DNA of 64,000 nt, taken from the NCBI GenBank assembly GCA_947504045.1, contig CANNFY010000004.1:1-64000 (forward strand), given 5' to 3'. The notes under the pieces are model-generated. The model searched no databases. It had not been told where the DNA came from and saw nothing but the letters and a program-made list of their open reading frames with translations. This DNA comes from an uncultured Maribacter sp. (GTDB taxonomy: Bacteria > Bacteroidota > Bacteroidia > Flavobacteriales > Flavobacteriaceae). The translations under genes were made by a program, and so were the position numbers. This document shows positions 16,979 to 26,574 of the stretch, one piece after another. Positions within the stretch are counted from its first letter, which is position 1. Each line of letters begins with the position of its first letter.

Positions 16979-17986
16979 ATGTACAATTCTAAAATTACTG
17001 GGTTAGGGTATTATGTTCCAGATAATGTAGTAACTAATGATGATTTATCCAAGATAATGGATACTAATGATGCTTGGATTCAAGAAAGAACAGGTATTAA
17101 AGAGCGTAGACATGTTGCATCTAAAGAAGATACTACAACTTCAATGGGAGTTAAAGCAGCTAAAGTTGCAATAGAAAGAGCAGGTATAGATAAAAATGAT
17201 ATTGATTTTATTGTTTTTGCTACCCTAAGTCCAGATTATTATTTTCCAGGACCAGGTGTTTTAGTACAGAGAGATTTAGGAATTTCTACAGTTGGTGCTA
17301 TAGATATTAGAAACCAATGCTCCGGATTTGTTTACGGTATATCTGTTGCGGATCAGTATATTAAAAGCGGTATGTATAAAAACGTATTAGTAATAGGTTC
17401 AGAAGTACATTCTCGAGGTTTAGATATGACTACAAGAGGGCGAAGTGTTTCTGTAATTTTTGGTGATGGAGCAGGAGCGGCTATTTTAAGTAGAGAAGAA
17501 GATACCAAAAAGGGGGTATTGTCTACCCATTTGCATTCCGAAGGGCAACATGCCGAAGAGCTTGCTTTATTAGCTCCAGGGATGGGAGATAGATGGGTAA
17601 CAGATATTATTAAAGAAAACGACCCTAATGATGAATCGTACTTGCCAGTTATGAATGGGCAGTTTGTATTTAAAAATGCAGTGGTACGTTTTAGCGAAGT
17701 TATTATGGAAGGTTTGGCAAAAAATAATTTAAAACCCTCCGATATAAATATGTTAGTACCTCACCAGGCTAACCTTAGAATATCACAATTTATTCAAAAG
17801 AAATTTAACTTAAGTAACGATCAGGTGTTTAATAATATAATGAAATACGGTAACACTACGGCAGCATCAATTCCTATTGCTTTAACAGAGGCATGGGAGC
17901 AAGGAAAAGTAAAAGAAGGCGACTTAGTGGTATTAGCAGCATTTGGTAGTGGTTTTACTTGGGGAAGCGTAATAATAAAATGGTAA
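16979..17986 (+). CDS. fabH: 3-oxoacyl-ACP synthase III family (FabH-like)
   Basis: The 335-residue thiolase-fold enzyme condenses acyl-CoA with malonyl-ACP to start fatty-acid synthesis. The catalytic triad is visible: C114 in RNQCSGFVYG, His in PHQANLRI, and Asn in KYGNTTAASIP. It ends FGSGFTWGSVIIKW as in FabH. Flavobacteria usually hold several FabH paralogues; this one stands alone rather than in the rpmF-plsX-fabH block, so a role in making branched-chain, flexirubin or other special lipids is possible. The start at 16979 is chosen because MYNSKITGLGYYVPDN matches the family; an upstream start at 16937 would add a non-conserved tail. Confidence 0.9.
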   Translation: MYNSKITGLGYYVPDNVVTNDDLSKIMDTNDAWIQERTGIKERRHVASKEDTTTSMGVKAAKVAIERAGIDKNDIDFIVFATLSPDYYFPGPGVLVQRDLGISTVGAIDIRNQCSGFVYGISVADQYIKSGMYKNVLVIGSEVHSRGLDMTTRGRSVSVIFGDGAGAAILSREEDTKKGVLSTHLHSEGQHAEELALLAPGMGDRWVTDIIKENDPNDESYLPVMNGQFVFKNAVVRFSEVIMEGLAKNNLKPSDINMLVPHQANLRISQFIQKKFNLSNDQVFNNIMKYGNTTAASIPIALTEAWEQGKVKEGDLVVLAAFGSGFTWGSVIIKW

Positions 17987-17990
17987 AATT

Positions 17991-18018
17991 AAAACCCGAG
18001 ACTTTTGTCTCGGGTTTT
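17991..18018. terminator. Terminator downstream of fabH
   Basis: The perfect stem AAAACCCGAGAC/GTCTCGGGTTTT with a TTTT loop lies immediately after the fabH stop. It could also serve the convergent TonB-receptor gene, which ends at 18078. Confidence 0.92.
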
Positions 18019-18077
18019 GTATATTAACTAGCTATAAAAGAAAACCAACCAAATTCTAGTATTTGCTAATTAATATT

Positions 18078-20522
18078 TTAAAGCATTCCGCCACCGCCTT
18101 GTTTGGTGTTGCTATCTCTTCTTTTTCTCTTAGAAGCTCTGTTTTTTCCACTTCCAAACATATAGGAAAGCCCTGCATATATAGATCTACTTTCCCAATT
18201 AAATTGTCCGTTTTGGGTATAAGGATTATCACTATCAAAAGCAAAACGCATGGTGTTAAAAACATCATTATAATTAACACTTAGTGTTCCTTTTCCTTGT
18301 GCAAAGCTGTATCTGGCACCAGTATTTACAAAATACATTGGTTTTATTTTAAATTGTAAATTTTCATTACGTCCTCTGTAGAACCCAAAAACTTGTAACG
18401 ATAATTTTTTTGTTGCTTTAAAGCTATTATTCATTCGCACATTCCATGTGGTATTGTCAATTTGCACTTTTTCTTCTGTAATATCAGCTATTGTAGCTGT
18501 ATTGTTACTGCCAGTTAATCTTTCTGTAATTCCTCTTTGTGTTTGGTTATACAAATCAAAACTACCATTTATAGACCACCATTTGGTTGCTTTGTAACTT
18601 CCGGATAATTCTAAGCCGTAAGAAGAAGTGTCATCAAAATTATCAAAAGATAAAATTATTTTGTTTAAATCAATTCTATCAATTGTTACAGATCTACTTA
18701 TTTCATCTTTTATAGTTCTATAAAAAACACCTGTTGTAATACTTCCTTTTTCTAATCTACGTGTATAATTTAACTCGTATGAGTTGGTAAATTGCGGTTT
18801 TAAAGATGGGTTTCCAAGAGAAGATATTAAAGGGGTAGACCATTCTCTTATTGGATTTACTTGGCCTAAACCCGGACGGTCAACCCTACGGCTATAGCTT
18901 AGTTGGTATTGGTTTTTTTCTGAAGCAGAATATTTTAAAAACCCTGATGGGTAAAATTCGGTATAGTTGTCAGAAAATGAACGTATATTATTGGTGTCAG
19001 CTTTTACTGCTACATCTTCAACCCTAAGGCCAACTTGGTAAGACCATTTTTTGTAGTTCTGACCATAAGTTGCATAGGCAGAGTAAATATCCATTCCGTA
19101 AATAAAATCGCTATCTGGAGTCGCTATTAGATTTCCATTCTCATTAAAAGTGAACCCAGTTGAGTTGTAAGCTACATTAGTTTCAAAAACTCTAGCTTCT
19201 ACACCAAGTTCTAATTTAGAAATAGAATCAAGCGGATTTACATAGTCTAAGTTTGCTATTTTTTGGGTTCTTTTAGTATTTACAAAATCTTTGTAATTAG
19301 GAATGGTGGTGTTGCCCGAGAAGTTGAAAGCGGCATCTTCATCATTATTAAATTCATTATAATCCAATTCTAACTCTAAGTTATGGCCCTCTTTTTTAAA
19401 ATCTATTTTATAGTCAAAATTATACTGTTCGCTTAAGTTGTCTTTTGTGTTGTTAAATAATTGAGATGAGTTTTGGTTTAAATCATTATAATAAACAACG
19501 TCTGTAGAGCCACTACTTTTTCCATCATACTTGTTTTGGTTGGTAAAAAATGAAATGGTATTGTTATCATTTACATAAAAGTCTACACCAATTTTGTATA
19601 AATGTGATTTATTATTGTCAAAGAATTTAAAAAATTGCTCGGAGTTCTCTTCTTCTCTAAATAGAAACCCACGATTATTATTTTTGCCAATATTGTTTCC
19701 GTAATTACCATATAGGTTAAATTTTCCATTTCTGTAATTTAGGTCTACAGAACTATTAAATTTAGCATTGTTAGCTTTGGTTAACCCTACATTTAGAGTT
19801 CCATTAAACCCTATGTTAGCATTTTTATGCAGAATAATGTTAATAATACCACTCATACCTTCTGGATTATATTTTGCAGAAGGGTTTGTAATTAATTCTA
19901 TAGATTTTATAGAGGTAGATGGTATCTGTTTTAATAATTGCGCTACAGGAACATTAGATAATTTGCCATCTACCATTACTCTTACGTTAGAATTTCCGCG
20001 TAAGCTAAGTTCCCCAGATTGAGAATCTACACTTACAGAGGGTATGTTGTTCATAATATCTGAAGCAGATGCGCCTGCTGTGGTTAAATCTTTACCAACA
20101 TTTATAACTTTGCGGTCAATTTTTTGTTCCATGGTAGTGCGTTCTGCAACAACCTCTACGCCTTGTAATTGTTCTGATTCTTCTTCTAACGAAATTGTTC
20201 CCAGATTAATTTTTCTCTTATTCTTAGAAATAATTATTTGTTGGCTGTAAGTTTTAAAACCTATGTATTGCACTTCTAAATTAAATGTGCCTTCTTTTAT
20301 TTTATGAATTTCAAAACTTCCGTCTTCTTTTGTAATTCCTCCGGTTATTGTTTTACTTCCGTCTAAAGACTTGATTACTATTGCGGCATAAGCTATAGGT
20401 GCATTTTGTGTCTGATCTATAATTTTTCCAGAAATACTACCTGTAATTAGGTCTGTTTTATTGTTATTGGCAGACATTATACTGCATATAAATACAGCAA
20501 AAATTAAAATTACATTTTTCAT
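18078..20522 (-). CDS. TonB-dependent outer-membrane receptor, OMP_b-brl type
   Basis: The 814-residue receptor begins with a signal peptide (about 1-18), then a carboxypeptidase-regulatory-like beta domain (about 27-110: GSISGKIIDQTQNAPIAYAA, GSFEIHKIKEGTFNLEVQY), a plug domain (ASASDIMNNIPSVSVDSQSG, LRGNSNVRVMVDG), and a long outer-membrane beta-barrel (about 240-800). No SusD partner is adjacent, so it is not a classical SusC. This subtype is common in Flavobacteriia and its cargo (siderophore, peptide, other) is usually unknown. The C-terminus ends in a basic Gly-rich tail (RKRRDSNTKQGGGGML) past the last strand, which is unusual. It is convergent with fabH. Confidence 0.93.
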   Translation of the reverse strand: MKNVILIFAVFICSIMSANNNKTDLITGSISGKIIDQTQNAPIAYAAIVIKSLDGSKTITGGITKEDGSFEIHKIKEGTFNLEVQYIGFKTYSQQIIISKNKRKINLGTISLEEESEQLQGVEVVAERTTMEQKIDRKVINVGKDLTTAGASASDIMNNIPSVSVDSQSGELSLRGNSNVRVMVDGKLSNVPVAQLLKQIPSTSIKSIELITNPSAKYNPEGMSGIINIILHKNANIGFNGTLNVGLTKANNAKFNSSVDLNYRNGKFNLYGNYGNNIGKNNNRGFLFREEENSEQFFKFFDNNKSHLYKIGVDFYVNDNNTISFFTNQNKYDGKSSGSTDVVYYNDLNQNSSQLFNNTKDNLSEQYNFDYKIDFKKEGHNLELELDYNEFNNDEDAAFNFSGNTTIPNYKDFVNTKRTQKIANLDYVNPLDSISKLELGVEARVFETNVAYNSTGFTFNENGNLIATPDSDFIYGMDIYSAYATYGQNYKKWSYQVGLRVEDVAVKADTNNIRSFSDNYTEFYPSGFLKYSASEKNQYQLSYSRRVDRPGLGQVNPIREWSTPLISSLGNPSLKPQFTNSYELNYTRRLEKGSITTGVFYRTIKDEISRSVTIDRIDLNKIILSFDNFDDTSSYGLELSGSYKATKWWSINGSFDLYNQTQRGITERLTGSNNTATIADITEEKVQIDNTTWNVRMNNSFKATKKLSLQVFGFYRGRNENLQFKIKPMYFVNTGARYSFAQGKGTLSVNYNDVFNTMRFAFDSDNPYTQNGQFNWESRSIYAGLSYMFGSGKNRASKRKRRDSNTKQGGGGML

Positions 20523-20863
20523 TTGATTGATTGTTTTTTGATTGATACTAACAAGACGAAGAAAACGTAATAGTGTTACATTTAAAATTTACTTTAATAG
20601 AAATTAACTTTCTAAAGTTCTGATAAGGTATTTGTTATGAAGTAAAAAAAGTAGATAAAATTTAAAATCCCAACATTGCTGTTGGGATTTTTCGTTGATA
20701 GACTATACTAAACACTAACCATTAACTATAAACATATAGTTTTTTCAACGACTTATTTTTTAAATATTAAGTAAACAATCGAGGTTTTATTTACTAATAG
20801 ACGATTTTTTATTGCAAAGGTTACAATTTAATTTATATTTAACATTCTTAGTATAATGAATCT
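20523..20863. other. Divergent intergenic region
   Basis: AT-rich spacer between the TonB-receptor gene (minus) and the CoA-binding gene (plus). No coding frame is convincing. It contains a terminator-like hairpin at 20664-20693 that serves neither neighbour. On the minus strand TACGTTTT, close to the -7 consensus, lies a few tens of bases before the receptor start. Confidence 0.6.
20664..20693. terminator. Orphan terminator-like hairpin between divergent genes
   Basis: The perfect stem AAAATCCCAAC/GTTGGGATTTT with loop ATTGCT is followed by T on the plus strand and T-rich sequence on the minus. Both flanking genes start, rather than end, here, so a short untranslated transcript or a lost gene is implied. 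Confidence 0.75.
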
Positions 20864-21223
20864 ATGAAGAATACATTAGTAATAGGAGCGTCATTAAATC
20901 CTAACCGTTATAGTAATATAGCAATTCATCGTTTAGTTGAAAATGGAATTTCAACAGAGGCTATAGGTTTAAAACTTGGGACTGTCTCTGGTGTCCAAAT
21001 TAAGACTAAATTTATTCATTTTCAAAATATTAACACTATAACTTTGTATTTAAATCCAAAACGGCAAGAAGCGTACTACAAAAATATAGTGGATTTACGC
21101 CCAGAACGTGTAATTTTTAATCCAGGAACTGAGAACCCTGCTTTTTACACTATGTTAGAAGAAAATGGCATTAAAGTAGAAGTGGCATGTACTTTAGTTT
21201 TGTTAGCAACAAACCAATATTAA
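20864..21223 (+). CDS. CoA-binding (YccU-like) Rossmann protein
   Basis: The 119-residue single-domain protein has the CoA-binding_2 fold: VIGASLNPNRYSNIAIHRLVENG at the start (glycine-rich nucleotide loop), a middle SGVQIKTKF strand, and VIFNPGTENPAF near the end, where the family also has a conserved PG-EN motif. Such proteins bind CoA in vitro, but their cellular role is unknown. It is slightly shorter than E. coli YccU (about 137). It is convergent with the symporter gene, their stop codons lying 7 bp apart, with no terminator between. Confidence 0.88.
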   Translation: MKNTLVIGASLNPNRYSNIAIHRLVENGISTEAIGLKLGTVSGVQIKTKFIHFQNINTITLYLNPKRQEAYYKNIVDLRPERVIFNPGTENPAFYTMLEENGIKVEVACTLVLLATNQY

Positions 21224-21230
21224 GTATTTT

Positions 21231-22685
21231 TTACTTTTTTATTCTAATAAACCATAATCCTATAAAAGTTAAAAGACCATTTAAGGGTAAAAGTTCGTAA
21301 CCAACTTTGTAGCCATTTAATTTTTCTGGAGGAATATTAGCAAAACTATAAATTAGAACTACAGCCAATAAAGCAACAAGCCAAACATATTTATCTTTTA
21401 CTTGGTGTTTTGTAAAAATACCAAAAGCAAATAATCCTAGCAGTGGACCATAGGTATAGGCAGCCACTTGTAAAAGACCATCAATAACATTCGTATTTAA
21501 TACATGCTTAAAAATAATTACAACAACAATTAGTAAAAAGCTCATGCCAATATGAACTAATTTTCTGGTTTTTTTCTGATTTTGTTTTTTTTCTAATTTT
21601 AAAAAATCTACACAAAAAGAAGTGGTTAAAGAAGTTAGTGCACTATCTGCACTACTGTATGCTGCCGCAATAAGTCCAAGCATAAAGGTTATGCCAATTA
21701 TAGGGCCTAAATTACTATTTAAAGCTATTTCAGGAAAAAGTAAATCTGTTTTTGCTTTACCGTCTAAAAGAGGTATGGCAATATTCATTTTAGTAGCGTA
21801 GATAAATAATAATGCGCCTAAAAGAAGAAATATAAAATTTACAACAACTAAAACAAGACTAAAGGATACTACATTTTTTTGCGCATCTTTTAAAGATTTA
21901 CACGTTAGGTTTTTTTGCATCATGTCTTGATCTAGCCCTGTCATGCAAATTGCTATAAACAAACCACCTAAAAAAGATTTTATAAAGTAGTTTTTATTGT
22001 AAAAATCTTCAGCGAAAATAATTTTATTGTAATGCGTTAACTCTTCAGAGTTTAAAAAATCTATAAAACTCCAATTTAATTTATCTACAATAAAATAAAT
22101 AGATAATATGACAGAAGTAAGCATAAATAGCGTCTGCAAGGTATCGGTCCAAACAATAGTTTTTATTCCGCCCCTAAAAGTATACACCCAAATTAATAAA
22201 ACAGATAAGGCAACTGTAATCTCAAAACGAATATTTAAATCATCAAAAACAAATTGTTGTAAAACAAGAGCAACCAAAAACAACCGAAAAGAAGCTCCTA
22301 ATACTCTAGAAATAAAGAAAGAAACTGCTCCAACTTTATAACTTGTGTTTCCAAAACGTTGCTCTAGGTATTGGTAAATAGATGTTACATTAAGTTTGTA
22401 ATAAATTGGTAAAAGAACATATGCAATAATAAAATAACCAACTAAATACCCAAAAACTACTTGCATGTAGCTAAATTTTGAAGAGGCAACCCAGCCAGGA
22501 ACAGATATAAAAGTTACCCCAGACAAAGAGGCTCCAATCATGCCAAAAGCAACCAAATACCAAGGCGATTGTTTGCCTGCTTTAAAAAAATCGGTATTAG
22601 AATCGTTTTTACCTGTGAAATAAGAAATTACTAACAGAAATAAAAAGTAACAACTAATTAATAAAAGTATATAGGAGGCTGTCAT
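21231..22685 (-). CDS. Sodium:solute symporter (SSS family)
   Basis: The 484-residue inner-membrane transporter has about 13 hydrophobic helices. The family signatures are an N-terminal [24 protein letters not shown]-type stretch, [17 protein letters not shown] in TM2, [17 protein letters not shown]-like text, the TM6 region [15 protein letters not shown], the [13 protein letters not shown] loop, and [17 protein letters not shown], which carries the sodium-site Ser/Thr residues. The substrate cannot be read. I choose the ATG at 22685 over a TTG at 22706. It is divergent from recR, with a spacer of only 58 bp holding both promoters. Confidence 0.92.
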   Translation of the reverse strand: MTASYILLLISCYFLFLLVISYFTGKNDSNTDFFKAGKQSPWYLVAFGMIGASLSGVTFISVPGWVASSKFSYMQVVFGYLVGYFIIAYVLLPIYYKLNVTSIYQYLEQRFGNTSYKVGAVSFFISRVLGASFRLFLVALVLQQFVFDDLNIRFEITVALSVLLIWVYTFRGGIKTIVWTDTLQTLFMLTSVILSIYFIVDKLNWSFIDFLNSEELTHYNKIIFAEDFYNKNYFIKSFLGGLFIAICMTGLDQDMMQKNLTCKSLKDAQKNVVSFSLVLVVVNFIFLLLGALLFIYATKMNIAIPLLDGKAKTDLLFPEIALNSNLGPIIGITFMLGLIAAAYSSADSALTSLTTSFCVDFLKLEKKQNQKKTRKLVHIGMSFLLIVVVIIFKHVLNTNVIDGLLQVAAYTYGPLLGLFAFGIFTKHQVKDKYVWLVALLAVVLIYSFANIPPEKLNGYKVGYELLPLNGLLTFIGLWFIRIKK

Positions 22686-22730
22686 AGAAATAAATTTCCA
22701 ATGCAAAGTACAAAAAGTAAAAATAGTATG

Positions 22731-22738
22731 TAATTTTG
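22731..22738 (+). promoter_or_regulatory. -7 promoter element TAATTTTG of recR
   Basis: An exact TAnnTTTG match ends only 5 bp before the recR ATG at 22744, so the mRNA would be leaderless or nearly so. Confidence 0.55.
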
Positions 22739-22743
22739 TAGAT

Positions 22744-23364
22744 ATGGATTTTTCTTCTAAACTTTTAGAGAATGCGGTATACGAAATGTCTCAGTTACCC
22801 GGTATAGGTAAACGTACAGCTTTACGTTTGGTTTTACATTTGTTAAAACAGCCAGACCAAAGAACAGAAAGTTTAACTAGTTCTTTATTAAATTTAAAAG
22901 AAAAAATACAGTTCTGTAGTAATTGTCATAATATATCGGATACAATAATATGTGAAATATGTGCAAACCCTAAAAGAGATACCTCTATAGTTTGTGTAGT
23001 AGAAGATATTAGAGATGTTATGGCAATAGAAAATACAGGTCAATTTAGAGGAACATACCATGTTCTTGGAGGAAAAATATCTCCAATGGAAGGTGTTGGC
23101 CCGCAAGATTTAACCATAAGTTCTTTGGTGGCTAAAGTAAAAAAAGGAGAAATAAAAGAGCTCATTTTTGCGTTAAGTTCTACAATGGAAGGAGATACCA
23201 CTAATTTTTATATTTATAAACAAATAACAGGATTAGGGGTTAGTACCTCAACAATAGCAAGAGGTATAGCAGTAGGAGATGAACTGGAATATGCAGATGA
23301 AGTTACCTTAGGAAGAAGTATACTTAATAGAGTTCCTTTTGAGAACTCTTTAAAGTCTAACTAA
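22744..23364 (+). CDS. recR: Recombination mediator protein RecR
   Basis: The 206-residue protein acts with RecO to load RecA at gaps and forms a DNA-clamping ring. Visible are the helix-hairpin-helix ([17 protein letters not shown]), the zinc finger with C58, C61, C70 and C73, the Toprim domain ([16 protein letters not shown], and [16 protein letters not shown]), and the C-terminal Walker-B-like [19 protein letters not shown]. Length is standard. The start follows a -7 element by only 5 bp, which suggests leaderless translation. The next gene begins 90 bp on with its own promoter. Confidence 0.97.
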   Translation: MDFSSKLLENAVYEMSQLPGIGKRTALRLVLHLLKQPDQRTESLTSSLLNLKEKIQFCSNCHNISDTIICEICANPKRDTSIVCVVEDIRDVMAIENTGQFRGTYHVLGGKISPMEGVGPQDLTISSLVAKVKKGEIKELIFALSSTMEGDTTNFYIYKQITGLGVSTSTIARGIAVGDELEYADEVTLGRSILNRVPFENSLKSN

Positions 23365-23409
23365 GTAGTTAAATATGTTTAAAATTTAATTTTTTGCAAT
23401 AAATTAGAT

Positions 23410-23417
23410 TATTTTTG
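23410..23417 (+). promoter_or_regulatory. -7 promoter element TATTTTTG of the E2 gene
   Basis: An exact TAnnTTTG match lies 37 bp before the ATG at 23455. A purine-rich AGGGAG precedes the ATG by about 9 bp and is one of the few Shine-Dalgarno-like sequences in the window. Confidence 0.55.
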
Positions 23418-23454
23418 CAAAAAATAGACTTAAAAAAGCTTAGGGAGTAAGAAT

Positions 23455-24807
23455 ATGGCAAAGTTTGAATTAAAGTTACCTAAAATGGGAGAAAGTGTTG
23501 CGGAAGCAACATTAACAACTTGGTTAAAAGAAGTTGGCGATGAAATTGAAATAGATGAAGCTGTTTTTGAAATAGCTACAGATAAAGTAGATTCAGAGGT
23601 TCCGAGTGAGGTAGATGGTGTTTTAATTGAAAAACTTTTTAATGTAGATGATGTTGTAAAAGTGGGGCAAACTGTTGCAATAATTAGTACTGGCGATGCT
23701 ATTTCTGAAACTACAGTTATAACCAAAGAAAAAGAAGAGCCAGAAATACAAGAATCTATTCAAGAAATAGAAAAAACAGTTATTATAGCTAAAGATACAG
23801 TACAAGCACCAGTTCTAGGACAAAGCTCCACAGATCGTTTTTATTCTCCTTTAGTAAAAAATATAGCCAAACAAGAAGGGGTAACTATAGAGGAGTTAGA
23901 TGCAATTATAGGCACAGGAAAAGAAGGAAGAGTTTCTAAAAATGATATTATAGAATATGTAGCTTCTAAAAAAAATAAAATTGAAACTAAAGAGACTGTT
24001 AAGGTTGTAGAAGAAGTTGCAAGTAAAAATATAGAGCCTATAGCTGTTCCTAAACAAAATGCTCCTAAAGTAGCCGCTACCGTAAAGGTAGAAAGTAATG
24101 GTAATGAGGTTATAGAACTGTCTAGAATGGGGAAACTTATTGCCAAAAATATGGTAGAAAGTGTAAGTACTTCTGCTCATGTTCAAAGTTTTATTGAAGT
24201 AGATGTTACTACTATAGTAAATTGGAGAAACAATGTTAAAAATGCATTTGAAAAGCAAGAAGGAGAAAAATTAACCTATACTCCAATTTTTTTAGAAGCA
24301 GTTGCTAAAGCTCTTAAGAAATATCCATTAATGAATATATCGGTTAATGGAGATACCGTTATTAAAAAGAAAAATATAAATATAGGTATGGCTGCAGCAC
24401 TACCAGATGGTAATTTAATTGTACCTGTAATAAAAAATGCAGACCAGTTAAACCTAGTAGGTATGGCAAAAGTCGTAAACGACCTTGCAGTACGCTCAAG
24501 AAGTAATGCCTTAAAACCAGATGAAATTCAAGACGGCACTTACACTGTTACAAACGTTGGTACTTTTGGTAGTGTTTTTGGTACACCTATTATAAACCAG
24601 CCTCAGGTTGGTATATTAGCACTAGGAGCAATACGTAAAGTGCCTTCTGTTATAGAAACTTCAGAAGGAGATTTTATAGGTGTGCGTAGTAAAATGTACT
24701 TGTCTCATAGCTATGATCATAGGGTAGTTAATGGAGCGCTTGGTAGTATGTTTATTAAAGCCGTTGCAGATTACTTGGAGGCATGGGATATAAACAGAGA
24801 CTTCTAA
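23455..24807 (+). CDS. 2-oxoacid dehydrogenase E2 (dihydrolipoyl acyltransferase)
   Basis: The 450-residue core subunit of a 2-oxoacid dehydrogenase complex transfers the acyl group from lipoate to CoA. An N-terminal lipoyl domain (1-80) carries the lipoylated K44 in EIATDKVDSEVP. Next come an acidic linker, a peripheral-subunit-binding domain (about 123-160; SPLVKNIAKQEGV, GTGKEGRVSKNDI), and the catalytic domain (about 215-450) with the active-site SYDHRVVNGALGS. E1 and E3 are not adjacent. The single lipoyl domain and LSRMGKLIAKNM phrase fit the branched-chain oxoacid type better than pyruvate type, but I cannot decide. Confidence 0.92.
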   Translation: MAKFELKLPKMGESVAEATLTTWLKEVGDEIEIDEAVFEIATDKVDSEVPSEVDGVLIEKLFNVDDVVKVGQTVAIISTGDAISETTVITKEKEEPEIQESIQEIEKTVIIAKDTVQAPVLGQSSTDRFYSPLVKNIAKQEGVTIEELDAIIGTGKEGRVSKNDIIEYVASKKNKIETKETVKVVEEVASKNIEPIAVPKQNAPKVAATVKVESNGNEVIELSRMGKLIAKNMVESVSTSAHVQSFIEVDVTTIVNWRNNVKNAFEKQEGEKLTYTPIFLEAVAKALKKYPLMNISVNGDTVIKKKNINIGMAAALPDGNLIVPVIKNADQLNLVGMAKVVNDLAVRSRSNALKPDEIQDGTYTVTNVGTFGSVFGTPIINQPQVGILALGAIRKVPSVIETSEGDFIGVRSKMYLSHSYDHRVVNGALGSMFIKAVADYLEAWDINRDF

Positions 24808-24855
24808 ATTATAATTAAATACACTTTTCCACTTTAAATAGAGCGTTCTAAAAAC

Positions 24856-24863
24856 TATCTTTG
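24856..24863 (+). promoter_or_regulatory. -7 promoter element TATCTTTG of the exonuclease operon
   Basis: An exact TAnnTTTG match lies 20 bp before the ATG at 24884. It probably drives the tightly spaced run 24884-28777. Confidence 0.5.
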
Positions 24864-24883
24864 CTTAAATTTTATATATAAAC

Positions 24884-25660
24884 ATGGAATTAAAGCTAAC
24901 AAGACCTATTTGTTTTTTTGATTTAGAAACAACAGGAGTAAATGTTGCAAAAGATAGGATAGTAGAAATTGCAATCCTTAAAATATTTCCTAACGGAAAC
25001 AAAGAAAGTAAAACTTGGTTAGTTAATCCAGAAATGACTATTCCTGATCATGTAGTTGAAGTTCATGGTATAACTAATGAGCAAGTAGCAAATGAGCCAA
25101 CGTTTAAAGAACTTTCTAAAGACATTTATAAAATGATTAAAGATAGCGATCTAGGAGGCTTTAACTCCGATCGTTTTGATATTCCTTTATTGGCAGAAGA
25201 ATTACTACGTGCCGATATAGATTTTGATATGAAAAACACCGTTTCTGTAGATGTGCAAACTATTTTTCATAAAATGGAGAAAAGAACTTTAGAGGCGGCA
25301 TATAAATTTTATTGTAATAAAAATTTGACAGATGCACACAGTGCAGCAGCAGATACAAATGCAACTTACGAGGTTTTATTATCGCAATTAGATAGGTATC
25401 CTGAGCTAGAGAATAATGTTAAAAAACTTTCAGAATTTTCAAGGAGAAAGCAATCTGTAGATTTTGCAGGCTTTATAACTTTAGATGAAAACGGAGAAGA
25501 AATTTTCTCTTTTGGCAAGCATAAAGGAAAAAAAGTGCACGATGTTCTTGAAAAAGAACCTGGGTATTTTGGGTGGATTTTAAATGCAGATTTTCCTTTG
25601 TACACCAAAAAAGTTCTAACACAAATAAAACTTAGTAAGTTAAATAACAAGTTAGGATAA
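24884..25660 (+). CDS. DEDDh 3'-5' exonuclease (DnaQ-like) with a C-terminal FGK-KG module
   Basis: The 258-residue protein has an RNase T/DnaQ exonuclease domain (about 8-175): FFDLETTGV with the first Asp-Glu pair, GFNSDRFDIPLL with the second Asp, and DAHSAAADTNAT with the His-x4-Asp, so it is the DEDDh type. After a linker, residues about 210-258 form a small domain (SFGKHKGKKVHDVLEKEPGYFGWI) like the C-terminal part of exonuclease-X-like proteins and like the DUF3820 protein at 51774. It may act in repair or as a proofreading-like nuclease. It abuts the next gene with no spacing (stop 25658-25660, ATG 25661). Confidence 0.92.
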   Translation: MELKLTRPICFFDLETTGVNVAKDRIVEIAILKIFPNGNKESKTWLVNPEMTIPDHVVEVHGITNEQVANEPTFKELSKDIYKMIKDSDLGGFNSDRFDIPLLAEELLRADIDFDMKNTVSVDVQTIFHKMEKRTLEAAYKFYCNKNLTDAHSAAADTNATYEVLLSQLDRYPELENNVKKLSEFSRRKQSVDFAGFITLDENGEEIFSFGKHKGKKVHDVLEKEPGYFGWILNADFPLYTKKVLTQIKLSKLNNKLG

Positions 25661-26566
25661 ATGCGATACTTACTAGTTTTACTTACCGCTTTTCAATTAC
25701 AGGCTCAGGAAATTTTATTTGAAGGGCATGTGTATGATAATAAGACAAAAGAACCAATTCCGTATGTAAACCTTAGTTTTTTAAATACATTAAAAGGAAC
25801 TTCTACAGATGAAGATGGGCATTTTTATATAGATGTGCCAAAAGAATATTTAGAAAAACAATTACATATATCCTCTTTAGGGTATAATGATACTATTGTA
25901 ACGGCAAATACAATATACAAGAAAAAAAAGTTCCATTTAGTAGAAGAATCTTTTGAGTTAGATGAGGTTGTGGTAACCCAGTCTTTAGGTAATTCAGACG
26001 TTTTAAACCCTGTAACCAGTTATAGTTTAACCAGTGGGTTTTCGTCTTCATCAACCCCATGGGTATTAGCTTTGTATTATCCGAATATTGGTGCTCAAAA
26101 AAAGTATGTAAATAAAGTAACAGTATTTTTTCAGAAAAATAAAAACTTTAAAAGACCTAGCTCTAAATTTAGAATACGAATTTATGGAGTGGATAGTAAA
26201 ACAAAAAAACCAAGTATAGATCTGTTAAGAAAAAGTATTGTTTTAGAAACACAAACAGATAAAGATTATGTTTCTATAGACTTAAAAGCGTTAAATATAA
26301 GAATACCAAAAGAAGGGGTTTATGTAGGTTTAGAATGGCTTTTTGTGCCTTATAATTGGTATACAACAACTACAATACATCCGTTAACAAATAAGAAAGT
26401 TGTAGAAGATCGTTTTGCGCCAACCTTTGGTGGTGTGTATAACAAAAATCAAAATTACAAGGCTATGGTATATGGTATGGGGCAATGGACAGATTTTACA
26501 GTAAAATCTAAAGACAGGTCTAAAAATTTTATACCAGCTATTAGTCTTAAGGTTTCTAAAGAATAA
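25661..26566 (+). CDS. Carboxypeptidase-regulatory-like domain protein, envelope
   Basis: The 301-residue exported protein has a short signal peptide (about 1-15, ending LQAQ) and a carboxypeptidase-regulatory-like/CarboxypepD_reg beta sandwich (about 18-100: FEGHVYDNKTKEPIPYVNLS, GTSTDEDGHFYIDVP). The remaining about 200 residues are beta-rich with many aromatics (KFRIRIYGVDSKTKKPSI, VYVGLEWLFVPYNWY), a pattern seen in flavobacterial surface or periplasmic proteins of unknown role. It directly follows the exonuclease gene and precedes the FAH-family gene by 8 bp, so it is co-transcribed. No barrel or TonB-plug domain is present. Confidence 0.85.
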   Translation: MRYLLVLLTAFQLQAQEILFEGHVYDNKTKEPIPYVNLSFLNTLKGTSTDEDGHFYIDVPKEYLEKQLHISSLGYNDTIVTANTIYKKKKFHLVEESFELDEVVVTQSLGNSDVLNPVTSYSLTSGFSSSSTPWVLALYYPNIGAQKKYVNKVTVFFQKNKNFKRPSSKFRIRIYGVDSKTKKPSIDLLRKSIVLETQTDKDYVSIDLKALNIRIPKEGVYVGLEWLFVPYNWYTTTTIHPLTNKKVVEDRFAPTFGGVYNKNQNYKAMVYGMGQWTDFTVKSKDRSKNFIPAISLKVSKE

Positions 26567-26574
26567 TTGTTGTT

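Noticed and set aside
23841-24258. Two overlapping minus-strand frames (101 and 120 codons) inside the E2 gene
   Set aside because: Shadows of the E2 coding sequence; low-complexity translation with no domain signature.
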